This document shows, piece by piece, positions 7,569 through 12,655 of a stretch of 12,655 bases of DNA. This DNA comes from RPQK01 sp041946865 (GTDB lineage Bacteria; Acidobacteriota; UBA6911; RPQK01), in NCBI GenBank assembly GCA_041946865.1, contig JBHGBF010000167.1:1-12655 (forward strand), in the 5' to 3' direction. Numbering within the stretch: the stretch's first letter is position 1; each line of letters starts with the position of its first letter. The notes beneath the pieces were generated by a model, which saw only the letters and a program-made list of their open reading frames with translations, had not been told where the DNA came from and made no database searches. The translations under genes were made by a program, and so were the position numbers.

Positions 7569-9449
7569 TTATCGAGGCCTCTGCCCCCGGCCAGGGCGGA
7601 AGATACGGGGTCGCGTATTGATCTCAAGGAAAGCTTCAGCCTGGCTAAGCACGCCATCGGCGCGTACCTGGACAGCTGCTGCGCCAGGCGGGACGTCGTC
7701 AGGGACGCGGATGCGCAGCCGCCAGATTCCAGTCGAGGCCAGTTCGGCGGAAACTACCTGTGCCGGACGGTCTGCCACCAGGACTTCGGGCGTCTCGGCC
7801 AGCGGCCGCGGCTTATCCAGAACGGCGCCGACAGGAGCCGGGGGAACCGAGGGGCCCAGGCCTGAGGCTGTCAAGTCGACAAGGGCGCCGGGGCGAACCG
7901 GCCTCAGATTTGCCCAGCTTCGCCCGCCTCGCCGCGAGGTGTAAAGAGCGGGAGCATACTCAGCCACCTCCACCTGTTGGTAAGCGCTCCCTTGAGGCGT
8001 TCGAATCTCCAGCGCGTACCGGCCTGCGGGGATATCGGGAGGAACGAGGAACTGGATTCCATCCTTCTTCACGAGGCTCGGATACGCCACCCTGCCGTTC
8101 AGAAAAACCCGGACACCTCCAATGCCTCCTGGAAGCCCGCCGTCCACAGCCATGGCATCGTCCCACGTGCTTTCGACCAGCGAGAATTCGCGTCCGGATA
8201 CAGACGCGAATGCGCCTCGGGCCAGACGGGCGCCGTGGTCGGGCAGGTGCGCAACTCCATCTGGGTCAATCTCCGGGAGCCCTAACTTGACGGCCGGAAG
8301 AATGTAAGTGGTCAAGATGTTGTAAGGGTCCATGTAGTAGGTGTAAGGCACATTGTAGATATCCGAACGCGCCGTGGTGACGACCGCCAGGTCAAGGTCC
8401 GGGATGAGCAGGATGGCTTGTCCACCATAGCCCGAACATAACGTCGTCGGGTAACCCCCTAGATTCTTCGTCCAAAACAAGTACCCGTAGTCGCCAAACC
8501 CCCAGCCGGCCGCTCCTGTTCGGACGCGCAGGCGCGCCGCCTCGCCGAGCCATTGGTCCGACACGATCCGCCGGTCCTCCCACCGACCCTCACGCAGAAA
8601 CAGGAGTCCGAACTTGGCCAGATCGCGAGGCGTGAGCCAGACTTCAGATCCGCCGAAGTAGTAACCCCGCGGGTCTCGGGTCCACGCCACACAGGTCATG
8701 CCGAGCGGGTCGAAGAGACGGGATGTGGCGAAGTCGCGTGTGTTGGCGCCGGAGACTTTCGTCAGGATGCCGGAAAGCAGATGCGTGAGGGCAGTGTTGT
8801 AGTTGAAAACTTCACCCGGGTCGCTGGTCAGTGAGGATTCAATAGTGAATCGATGCCAATCCGGGCTCGAGAACCACTGGACGGCAATCGCTCCGTTTTC
8901 CACCCACTCGAACCCGGCCGTCATGGTAAGCAGGTGCTTGAGAGTAATGTCGTGCTTTCGGGGATCGTCCCCGGGCCGGAAGTACTCGGGGTAGAACTCA
9001 TCGAGCTTCTGGTCGAGGCCGGTCAGCAAACCTTCATCCAGCGCGACTCCCGTGAGCACCGACAGGATGCTCTTCGACATCGACTTGATGTTGCTGGCCT
9101 GACCGGAATAGCTCTCGTGATAGTAGCGCTCGAAGACGAGCCGGCCGTTTCGGACCACCAGTAAGCTGAAGCGTGTCGGACAGGAGATCTCGATGTACCG
9201 GGACGCTTGCTCCAACCTGGCCGAGTCCATGCCCTCTTGCCCCGGTGAGGAATACACCCAACCCGTCGTGGGCCACGGAGTGTCGGCCGTGTAGGCCGTG
9301 GAGGAACGCGCCAAAAGGGCGTCTTGAGGGTGAGCGCGCGCCGGCGGCCTGGCCGCGCCCACTATCTTGAAGCAGAGCAGCGCCGCAGGCGTTATGACGA
9401 GAGCGACCGTAGTCAGACGTCGCTTGCTTCTGAGGATCGTTCTGATCAC
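7569..9449 (-). CDS. Secreted serine hydrolase (class C beta-lactamase fold) with C-terminal TIGR03437-like domain
   Basis: The 626-residue protein starts with a membrane/export segment (TTVALVITPAALLCFKIVGA, about 13-32). The catalytic domain spans about 60-385. It has the nucleophile motif S123-M-S-K126, the base motif NYNTALTHLL with Y217, the LFDPLGM segment near 245-251, the WLTPRDLAKFGLLFL segment near 271-285, and GYGGQAILLIP near 340-350, which stands where KTG or HxG occurs in other members. These features match the penicillin-binding/6-aminohexanoate-dimer hydrolase branch. The natural substrate is unknown, and beta-lactam hydrolysis should not be assumed. Residues about 410-612 form two beta-rich parts, ending in the TIGR03437-like domain (YAPALYTSRRGG ... 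VRPGALVDLTASGLG ... VQVRADGVLSQA) typical of Solibacter-type secreted proteins. The start is GTG at 9449, 5 codons after an in-frame TAA; no good ribosome site is visible. It appears to be a single gene. Confidence 0.92.
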   Translation of the reverse strand: MIRTILRSKRRLTTVALVITPAALLCFKIVGAARPPARAHPQDALLARSSTAYTADTPWPTTGWVYSSPGQEGMDSARLEQASRYIEISCPTRFSLLVVRNGRLVFERYYHESYSGQASNIKSMSKSILSVLTGVALDEGLLTGLDQKLDEFYPEYFRPGDDPRKHDITLKHLLTMTAGFEWVENGAIAVQWFSSPDWHRFTIESSLTSDPGEVFNYNTALTHLLSGILTKVSGANTRDFATSRLFDPLGMTCVAWTRDPRGYYFGGSEVWLTPRDLAKFGLLFLREGRWEDRRIVSDQWLGEAARLRVRTGAAGWGFGDYGYLFWTKNLGGYPTTLCSGYGGQAILLIPDLDLAVVTTARSDIYNVPYTYYMDPYNILTTYILPAVKLGLPEIDPDGVAHLPDHGARLARGAFASVSGREFSLVESTWDDAMAVDGGLPGGIGGVRVFLNGRVAYPSLVKKDGIQFLVPPDIPAGRYALEIRTPQGSAYQQVEVAEYAPALYTSRRGGRSWANLRPVRPGALVDLTASGLGPSVPPAPVGAVLDKPRPLAETPEVLVADRPAQVVSAELASTGIWRLRIRVPDDVPPGAAAVQVRADGVLSQAEAFLEINTRPRIFRPGRGQRPR

Positions 9450-9465
9450 CGTCAGGCGAGCAGTT

Positions 9466-9511
9466 TATCACTCACGCCGCTTCTCACAAAGCATCTGCCG
9501 AGCGAGTGATA
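9466..9511. promoter_or_regulatory. 8-bp inverted repeat over a possible promoter of the serine hydrolase
   Basis: TATCACTC (9466-9473) and GAGTGATA (9504-9511) form a perfect 8-bp inverted repeat 30 bases apart, inside the 109-base gap upstream of the GTG at 9449. On the minus strand a TTGTGA / 16 bases / TAAACT pair could be a -35/-10 promoter, and the inner half-site overlaps its -10. If real, transcription would start a few bases before the GTG, agreeing with the absence of a ribosome site (near-leaderless mRNA). All of this is inference from weak consensus matches. Confidence 0.25.
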
Positions 9512-9558
9512 TCCGGGGTGTCTCGCTCCCTTGAACGCAGTCGGGGGAATCGTTCGGC

Positions 9559-10749
9559 TCAGATTACCCGCTCGCTTACACCAACGGCGCGGCGGATCAG
9601 GTCCCGCGCTTCATCCACCTTGTCCCAGACATTGCACATCATCGCACCCCGGATCTTGCCGTCTCGCAGATAGTAAATGGTCCCGGTATCGTGTTGCTTC
9701 TCCCATTCGGCAACAGTCTTCAGTTGCGAGCTCACCTCGCCGACGGCCTCGTAACCGAACTCGAAAAGGTCCGAGAAGAAATAGGGCATGTAGCTGAAAG
9801 GCTCGTACGCCCCGGCCATGTTCTTTCCGGCGTGTTTACCCTGGTTCAGGGCATTGTCCCAGTGCTCGACTCGCGTTTGCTGTCCGAGCGCCTGATAAGG
9901 GAACCGGGCATTATCACCGGCCGCATAGATGTCAGGATGCGATGTTTGCAGATACTCGTTGACAATGATGCCGTCATGAGTGCTCAGTCCGGCTTGCTCT
10001 GCCAGTTCGACTCGAGGATTGATGCCGATACCGATGATGATCAGGTCGGCTCTCGCTTCTTCGCCGGCACTTGTGCGCACCAGGAACCGTGAATCTTTGC
10101 GTTCGATCGCGACCGGTTTCTGGCCCTTCAGTATCGTAATGCCCCGGCTCTGGTAGCGGGTCTCCATGGCCAGTCCCAGATCCTTTGGAAAAACTCGGTC
10201 GCATAGATAAGCCGAGGGGTAAATCATAATGACCTTGACGTGGTTCATCGAAAGGGCCGCAGCGACCTCCGATCCAATAAATCCACCGCCGATAACCACA
10301 GCGGATTTGCCTTCCGCGGCGGCCTCCCTCGCCTTCTGATAGTCGTCGACGGTTCTGTAGTAAAGAAGCCCGTTTAGCTCACCGCCAGGAATAGAAAGCA
10401 CTCGAGGCGTACCGCCTGTAGCCAGCAGGAGTTTTCGGAATCCATGGCTTTCCCCCCGGTTGTCGCTGACTGTGCGGTTCTTCAGGTCCAGGGCGACAAC
10501 TCTCCGGCCCGTGAGAAGCGTCACTCCATTGCCGTCGTAGAAAGCCTCATCGTGGAGGAAGATGTCTTTGACCTCTGCTTTGCCGAACCACAACTTTTTT
10601 GACAGGGGCGGGCGATCGTAAGGAAGGTGATTCTCCGCGCCTACGATCGTAATCGAGCCGCTCTGGTCGTGCTCCCGGATCCCTTCAACCGCCGAGGCGC
10701 CGGCGAGCCCTCCTCCAATAATCAGGTAGTCGGAACCATGCTTCGCCAT
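9559..10749 (-). CDS. FAD/NAD(P)-dependent oxidoreductase (ferredoxin reductase / AIF-like)
   Basis: This cytoplasmic flavoprotein of 396 residues has the two-dinucleotide-fold layout of pyridine-nucleotide-disulfide reductase superfamily members that lack a redox-active disulfide. The FAD-binding GGGLAGASAVEGIRE is at 12-26, followed by the conserved PYDRPPLSK at 43-51 and ATGGTPR at 110-116. The NAD(P)-binding GGGFIGSEVAAAL is at 154-166, and the second FAD motif IYAAGDNARFP is at 274-284, followed by RVEHWDNAL at 293-301. These match ferredoxin/rubredoxin reductases of aromatic dioxygenase systems and apoptosis-inducing-factor homologues. The C-terminal part (about 315-396) resembles the reductase C domain. 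No ferredoxin, rubredoxin or oxygenase gene is adjacent, so its electron acceptor is unknown. ATG at 10749 has the ribosome site GGAGGT 6-7 bases upstream. It appears to be monocistronic. Confidence 0.92.
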   Translation of the reverse strand: MAKHGSDYLIIGGGLAGASAVEGIREHDQSGSITIVGAENHLPYDRPPLSKKLWFGKAEVKDIFLHDEAFYDGNGVTLLTGRRVVALDLKNRTVSDNRGESHGFRKLLLATGGTPRVLSIPGGELNGLLYYRTVDDYQKAREAAAEGKSAVVIGGGFIGSEVAAALSMNHVKVIMIYPSAYLCDRVFPKDLGLAMETRYQSRGITILKGQKPVAIERKDSRFLVRTSAGEEARADLIIIGIGINPRVELAEQAGLSTHDGIIVNEYLQTSHPDIYAAGDNARFPYQALGQQTRVEHWDNALNQGKHAGKNMAGAYEPFSYMPYFFSDLFEFGYEAVGEVSSQLKTVAEWEKQHDTGTIYYLRDGKIRGAMMCNVWDKVDEARDLIRRAVGVSERVI

Positions 10750-10882
10750 GAATAGACCTCCAAAAACGGATCACGGTGCGATTTCTCTCTGCTCCTCACT
10801 ATTGGATGGTGAAATGAGAGCCTCGGTTACAGAGCCTTCGCCTTTACCCGTCGCAGTCGCGCCCGTTGGCCTACGCTCGATC

Positions 10883-11011
10883 GTCGATGCTCGACGGATT
10901 TGAAAAAAAGGGTTTGGTGGTGCACCGGAAGTCGTCGCCGAGACAATCCGTCTGGCCGCCGAAGTCGGACTCGTCGGATGCACGATCGAGGATTCCACCG
11001 ATATTGCGTGA
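10883..11011 (+). pseudogene. Fragment of an isocitrate lyase / PEP mutase family gene, frameshifted and truncated
   Basis: Reading the plus strand from 10910 gives 33 codons to a TGA at 11009-11011: GFGGAPEVVAETIRL followed by AAEVGLVGCTIEDSTDIA. This matches the conserved core of the isocitrate lyase/PEP mutase superfamily, in which an Asp-rich strand (typically SADLENGFG) leads into an amphipathic helix and then the G-IED metal-site strand. Just upstream, GTC GAT GCT (VDA, 10883-10891) and GAT TTG (DL, 10897-10902) look like the expected VDADL separated by 5 extra bases. A run of seven A (10903-10909) then puts GFGG one base out of frame. No start, N-terminal part or C-terminal half is present. 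Homology ends at the adjacent hairpin/repeat. It is a decayed remnant, and it is the only recognisable plus-strand coding trace in the window. Confidence 0.65.
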
Positions 11012-11012
11012 G

Positions 11013-11049
11013 GGACCAGGTCGGAACTGGTCCGACCCGGTCCGACCCC
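11013..11049. repeat. Alternative hairpins and tandem 10-bp repeat
   Basis: GGACCAG (11013-11019) pairs perfectly with CTGGTCC (11027-11033). A competing perfect stem is GGTCGGA (11019-11025) with TCCGACC (11031-11037). The second stem runs into an exact tandem duplication of GGTCCGACCC (11029-11038 and 11039-11048), followed by C. The block directly follows the truncated PEP mutase fragment. The related string TCTGACCCCGCT occurs at 7558-7569, where TCCGACCCCGCT stands here. The arrangement resembles REP-like or transposon-end sequence, but no transposase is present. Confidence 0.5.
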
Positions 11050-11232
11050 GCTAACTTTTCGACTTTTCGATCCGGCCTGGTATGCCCAGCCAAAGCTCGA
11101 CGTCCGGTAGACGTCCGTGTCGGCCTGCACACAGCAGTTCAGCGTTGACTTAAGTGCGTCAATGATAGGATTCAGCTGGGAGTATCACGGCGCTGCCTGC
11201 CCGAAAAACTGATTTGGCGATTTAGTCTCTGG

Positions 11233-11589
11233 TTAGCGCTCCCGAGTGAGCCAGCGGTAGGCCACCCAACCGCCAAGCGCGGTTCCCGCCGTTATCCAGA
11301 CCGGTCTCTTTTTCACTGCACGCCACGCATCCCGCGCCATGTCGTCGCTCGCCCGGTAACGCAGATAATCGGCAGTTTTTTCAAACGACCTGGCGATGGC
11401 TCTGCTACGGTCCGGGCCACTGGCTTGCCTGACTCGCCGAGCCAGCACGTCTATCCCCGCGGCAGCGACGCTTGCTGTCGCTGTCCCCCCGGACGCAATC
11501 GTCCTCCCGATCGGCGCCACATGGGGCCCGATTTCCTGTAGCAATTCCCCGGCGCGCTCCCAGTTTCGCTTCAGAAGAGACTTTCGCAT
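11233..11589 (-). CDS. 118-residue protein with C-terminal transmembrane segment, function unknown
   Basis: I do not recognise the family. The protein is basic, with a long amphipathic N-terminal part (MRKSLLKRNWERAGELLQEI) and an Ala/Gly-rich middle (ASGGTATASVAAAGIDVLA, 32-50). A helical stretch follows with SFEKTADYLRYRASDDMARD (68-87), then one hydrophobic, glycine-containing segment VWITAGTALGGWVAYRWLT (97-115) at the very C-terminus. The overall plan, soluble helices followed by a short C-terminal glycine-bearing membrane anchor preceded by 'KKRP', recalls DUF883/ElaB-type membrane-anchored stress or ribosome-associated proteins. The similarity is one of layout only. The start is well supported: ATG 11589 lies 6 bases after the near-perfect ribosome site AGGAGGT (11596-11602). 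It is a lone gene with its own likely promoter. Confidence 0.8.
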   Translation of the reverse strand: MRKSLLKRNWERAGELLQEIGPHVAPIGRTIASGGTATASVAAAGIDVLARRVRQASGPDRSRAIARSFEKTADYLRYRASDDMARDAWRAVKKRPVWITAGTALGGWVAYRWLTRER

Positions 11590-11595
11590 TCGTAC

Positions 11596-11602
11596 ACCTC
11601 CT
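11596..11602 (-). promoter_or_regulatory. Strong ribosome binding site of the 118-residue protein
   Basis: AGGAGGT on the minus strand, 6 bases before ATG 11589. It is nearly a full match to the 16S anti-Shine-Dalgarno sequence and the strongest in the window. Confidence 0.8.
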
Positions 11603-11649
11603 TGTCTCTTGATTTACTTTGTAAGCGATCATGGACAGTTTATTGCTGT

Positions 11650-11655
11650 ATTATA
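11650..11655 (-). promoter_or_regulatory. Consensus -10 box (TATAAT) upstream of the 118-residue protein
   Basis: A perfect TATAAT on the minus strand lies 60 bases before ATG 11589, leaving a leader of roughly 55 bases. No good TTGACA-like -35 is visible at 16-18 bases (the sequence there is near CTGGTG), so the promoter would need an activator or another feature. In this GC-rich sequence a perfect -10 at the right distance is notable but not proof. Confidence 0.4.
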
Positions 11656-11817
11656 CAACTTGCGCCTTCCTTCCACCAGCCGATCGAACTGACGCGAGGT
11701 GTCGGTTGGTCGATGGGGGACTGACACCGATGAACGGGGCCGAACGAATATCGAATATCGGGGGGGCAGATCTCACAGATGCGAAAGCAATACCCGTGAG
11801 GCTTGACCGCCGGACCG

Positions 11818-12222
11818 TCAACGTTGACCGGAGATGAGCTGATTGGCCCAATTCAGCACGGTTTCCGCCAACTGGATCGCTTCCTGGAGTTCGTCGGGTG
11901 TTAACGGTTCGGCTGGACTCGGATATCGGGCCTCGACCGCGAACCGGGTAAGCGTGATCGATTCACGCACCGGCACGGGAATGGTGCAGCCAGCGCTCTC
12001 CAACCCGGCGAAAAGCTCCTCAAGGTCGTGGGTGTAGCGGAACGCGAAACCGAAGCGGAGATAAACAGCTTTGACAGCCTTCTCGACAGCCTGTTGCGCT
12101 TGAAAGGCGAGGTCTTCGAGGAATACTCCGGGCAGCGGCGCCTGCCGGGCAACCAAAAGACTACTTCTTGCCCTGGCGAGCCAGGTTTGCGCGGCCTCAA
12201 TCTGAAGATCGTCAGGCGGCAA
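11818..12222 (-). CDS. HEPN-domain protein, putative HepT-like toxin partner
   Basis: This 134-residue all-helical protein matches the HEPN family (PF05168 type). It has the N-terminal helix AAQTWLARARSSLLVARQAP, the conserved helix FLEDLAFQAQQAVEKAVKAVY (34-54; partner-facing in family structures), the loop RYTHDLEELF (62-71) and the late motif ARYPSPAEPLT (98-108). HEPN proteins paired with a nucleotidyltransferase commonly act as RNase toxins (HepT) neutralised by AMPylation by the partner (MntA). Here the usual R-x4-6-H catalytic pattern is not clear. H65 is preceded by R62 (R-x2-H) and R56 (R-x8-H), so RNase activity is uncertain. The start is TTG at 12222, overlapping the end of the nucleotidyltransferase gene by 11 bases. 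A purine-rich AGGGGAAG lies about 10 bases before it, inside that gene. The overlap indicates coupled translation. Confidence 0.85.
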   Translation of the reverse strand: MPPDDLQIEAAQTWLARARSSLLVARQAPLPGVFLEDLAFQAQQAVEKAVKAVYLRFGFAFRYTHDLEELFAGLESAGCTIPVPVRESITLTRFAVEARYPSPAEPLTPDELQEAIQLAETVLNWANQLISGQR

Positions 12223-12532
12223 TATAGAGATTCTTCCCCTCGTCCAACGCCGGTTTGATCACCATCCAAGGGACATCCCGATACTTCCGGACGTCCGATT
12301 CTGTAACGACCACTATGTCAATAGCCACTCCAATGCCGGAGAAACTCCTGTAAACGTTTTCCGCAACTCTCCGGCGGTGGCTGCCGTCTTTGACAACGAC
12401 CAGGATGTCCAGGTCACTGTGGGGCGTCGTCCTGCCGCGCGCGGCGGAGCCGAAGAGCACAATCCGAAGGGGCTGAGCCGCCGCGATGATCCGGCTGACG
12501 ACCTCGTTCAGCTTTTCCTCGGCAGCACTCAT
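12212..12532 (-). CDS. Minimal nucleotidyltransferase (MNT), putative MntA-like antitoxin
   Basis: This 106-residue protein of the DNA polymerase beta-type nucleotidyltransferase superfamily carries the motif GS-x10-D-x-D exactly: G28, S29, D40, D42 in LFGSAARGRTTPHSDLDILV. A third likely metal-binding acid is D72 in AIDIVVVTESDV. In MntA/HepT modules such an enzyme AMPylates the HEPN toxin and inactivates it, and the immediate downstream HEPN gene supports that reading. Substrate and activity are inferred. The open frame extends to 12634, but ATG 12532 begins the natural domain (MSAAEEKLNEVV) and has AGGA 8 bases upstream; the extension is cysteine/arginine-rich and unlike protein. It ends at a TGA that lies inside the HEPN gene. 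It is the first gene of the pair. Confidence 0.9.
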   Translation of the reverse strand: MSAAEEKLNEVVSRIIAAAQPLRIVLFGSAARGRTTPHSDLDILVVVKDGSHRRRVAENVYRSFSGIGVAIDIVVVTESDVRKYRDVPWMVIKPALDEGKNLYIAA

Positions 12533-12655
12533 ATCTTTGTCCTGCCTGATGTTCCCATAGTTTCGCGCCGCATGACAAGGACAATACGACCGACGCCGTA
12601 ACCCCTCAGTTTTTTGTTTGGAGTGTGGCAGCAACGAGGAGAGAGGCCGGTGCTT

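Larger units (their letters stand above)
10750..11232. other. 483-base region without an intact gene
   Basis: Between the oxidoreductase and the 118-residue membrane-anchored protein I see no intact gene. Open frames here have no recognisable protein and no convincing ribosome site. The region holds the plus-strand remnant of an isocitrate lyase/PEP mutase family gene (10883-11011) and a hairpin with a tandem 10-bp repeat (11013-11049). The remaining sequence, about 11050-11232, shows nothing I can assign. It probably also contains the oxidoreductase promoter, but no clear -35/-10 pair was found. Confidence 0.6.

Noticed and set aside
10771..11132. Two overlapping minus-strand open frames upstream of the oxidoreductase
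   Set aside because: Low-complexity Ser/Arg/Pro-rich sequence, no ribosome site, and antisense to the PEP mutase family fragment.
11817..11828. Perfect 12-bp palindrome GTCAACGTTGAC over the HEPN stop codon
   Set aside because: A few 12-bp palindromes are expected by chance in 12.6 kb. It is not extended by flanking symmetry and not repeated elsewhere.
11651..11851. Minus-strand 66-codon frame between the HEPN gene and the 118-residue gene
   Set aside because: It overlaps the end of the HEPN gene, has Ser/Arg-rich non-protein-like composition, and would span the TATAAT box.
12533..12634. N-terminal extension of the nucleotidyltransferase to 12634
   Set aside because: Composition is unlike the domain family, and ATG 12532 has an AGGA site and begins at the usual domain boundary.
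1..12655. CRISPR arrays, tRNA or rRNA genes, complete insertion sequences
   Set aside because: No regularly spaced repeats, cloverleaf-like sequences, rRNA motifs or transposase genes were seen on either strand.

Overview
The window looks like chromosomal DNA from a member of the Acidobacteriota, probably near Bryobacterales/Solibacter. The best evidence is the C-terminal domain of the secreted serine hydrolase at 7569-9449. It closely resembles the C-terminal domain modelled as TIGR03437, which is characteristic of Solibacter-type genomes. The high but not extreme GC content and the small secreted cysteine proteins fit this placement. Taxonomy is an inference from protein style, because there is no rRNA or other marker gene here. 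Every gene that looks intact lies on the minus strand, so the text below reads from high to low coordinates.

Right end (12532 down to 11818): a nucleotidyltransferase (MNT) gene overlaps a HEPN-domain gene, the arrangement of MntA/HepT-type toxin-antitoxin modules. Next comes a 118-residue protein of unknown function with one C-terminal hydrophobic segment (11589-11233), preceded by a strong ribosome binding site and a consensus -10 box. A 483-base stretch without an intact gene follows (11232-10750). It holds a short plus-strand fragment of an isocitrate lyase/PEP mutase family gene, broken by apparent frameshifts, next to a compact hairpin and tandem 10-bp repeat.

Middle (10749 down to 7569): an FAD/NAD(P)-dependent oxidoreductase of the ferredoxin-reductase/AIF type, then a secreted class C beta-lactamase-fold serine hydrolase fused to the TIGR03437-like domain.

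Left part (7396 down to 135): a likely metal-efflux operon. It starts with a DoxX-like membrane protein and two small exported cysteine-containing proteins, followed by a complete tripartite heavy-metal RND pump: outer-membrane factor (CzcC-like), periplasmic adaptor (CzcB-like) and inner-membrane pump (CzcA-like). The three pump genes are 13 and 6 bases apart and are almost certainly cotranscribed. Motifs in the pump suggest divalent cations (Zn/Co/Cd/Ni class) more than Cu/Ag. The two small proteins are candidate periplasmic metal-handling or sensing partners, which is an inference from position and cysteine content.

The most unusual signal is a 44-bp palindrome-rich repeat present twice: at the very start of the window, downstream of the pump gene, and inside the czcA-like coding sequence, where it is read in frame and contributes about 15 residues to the linker between the two halves of the pump. 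This resembles in principle the Rickettsia palindromic elements that insert into protein genes. No entirely new multi-gene system could be demonstrated.
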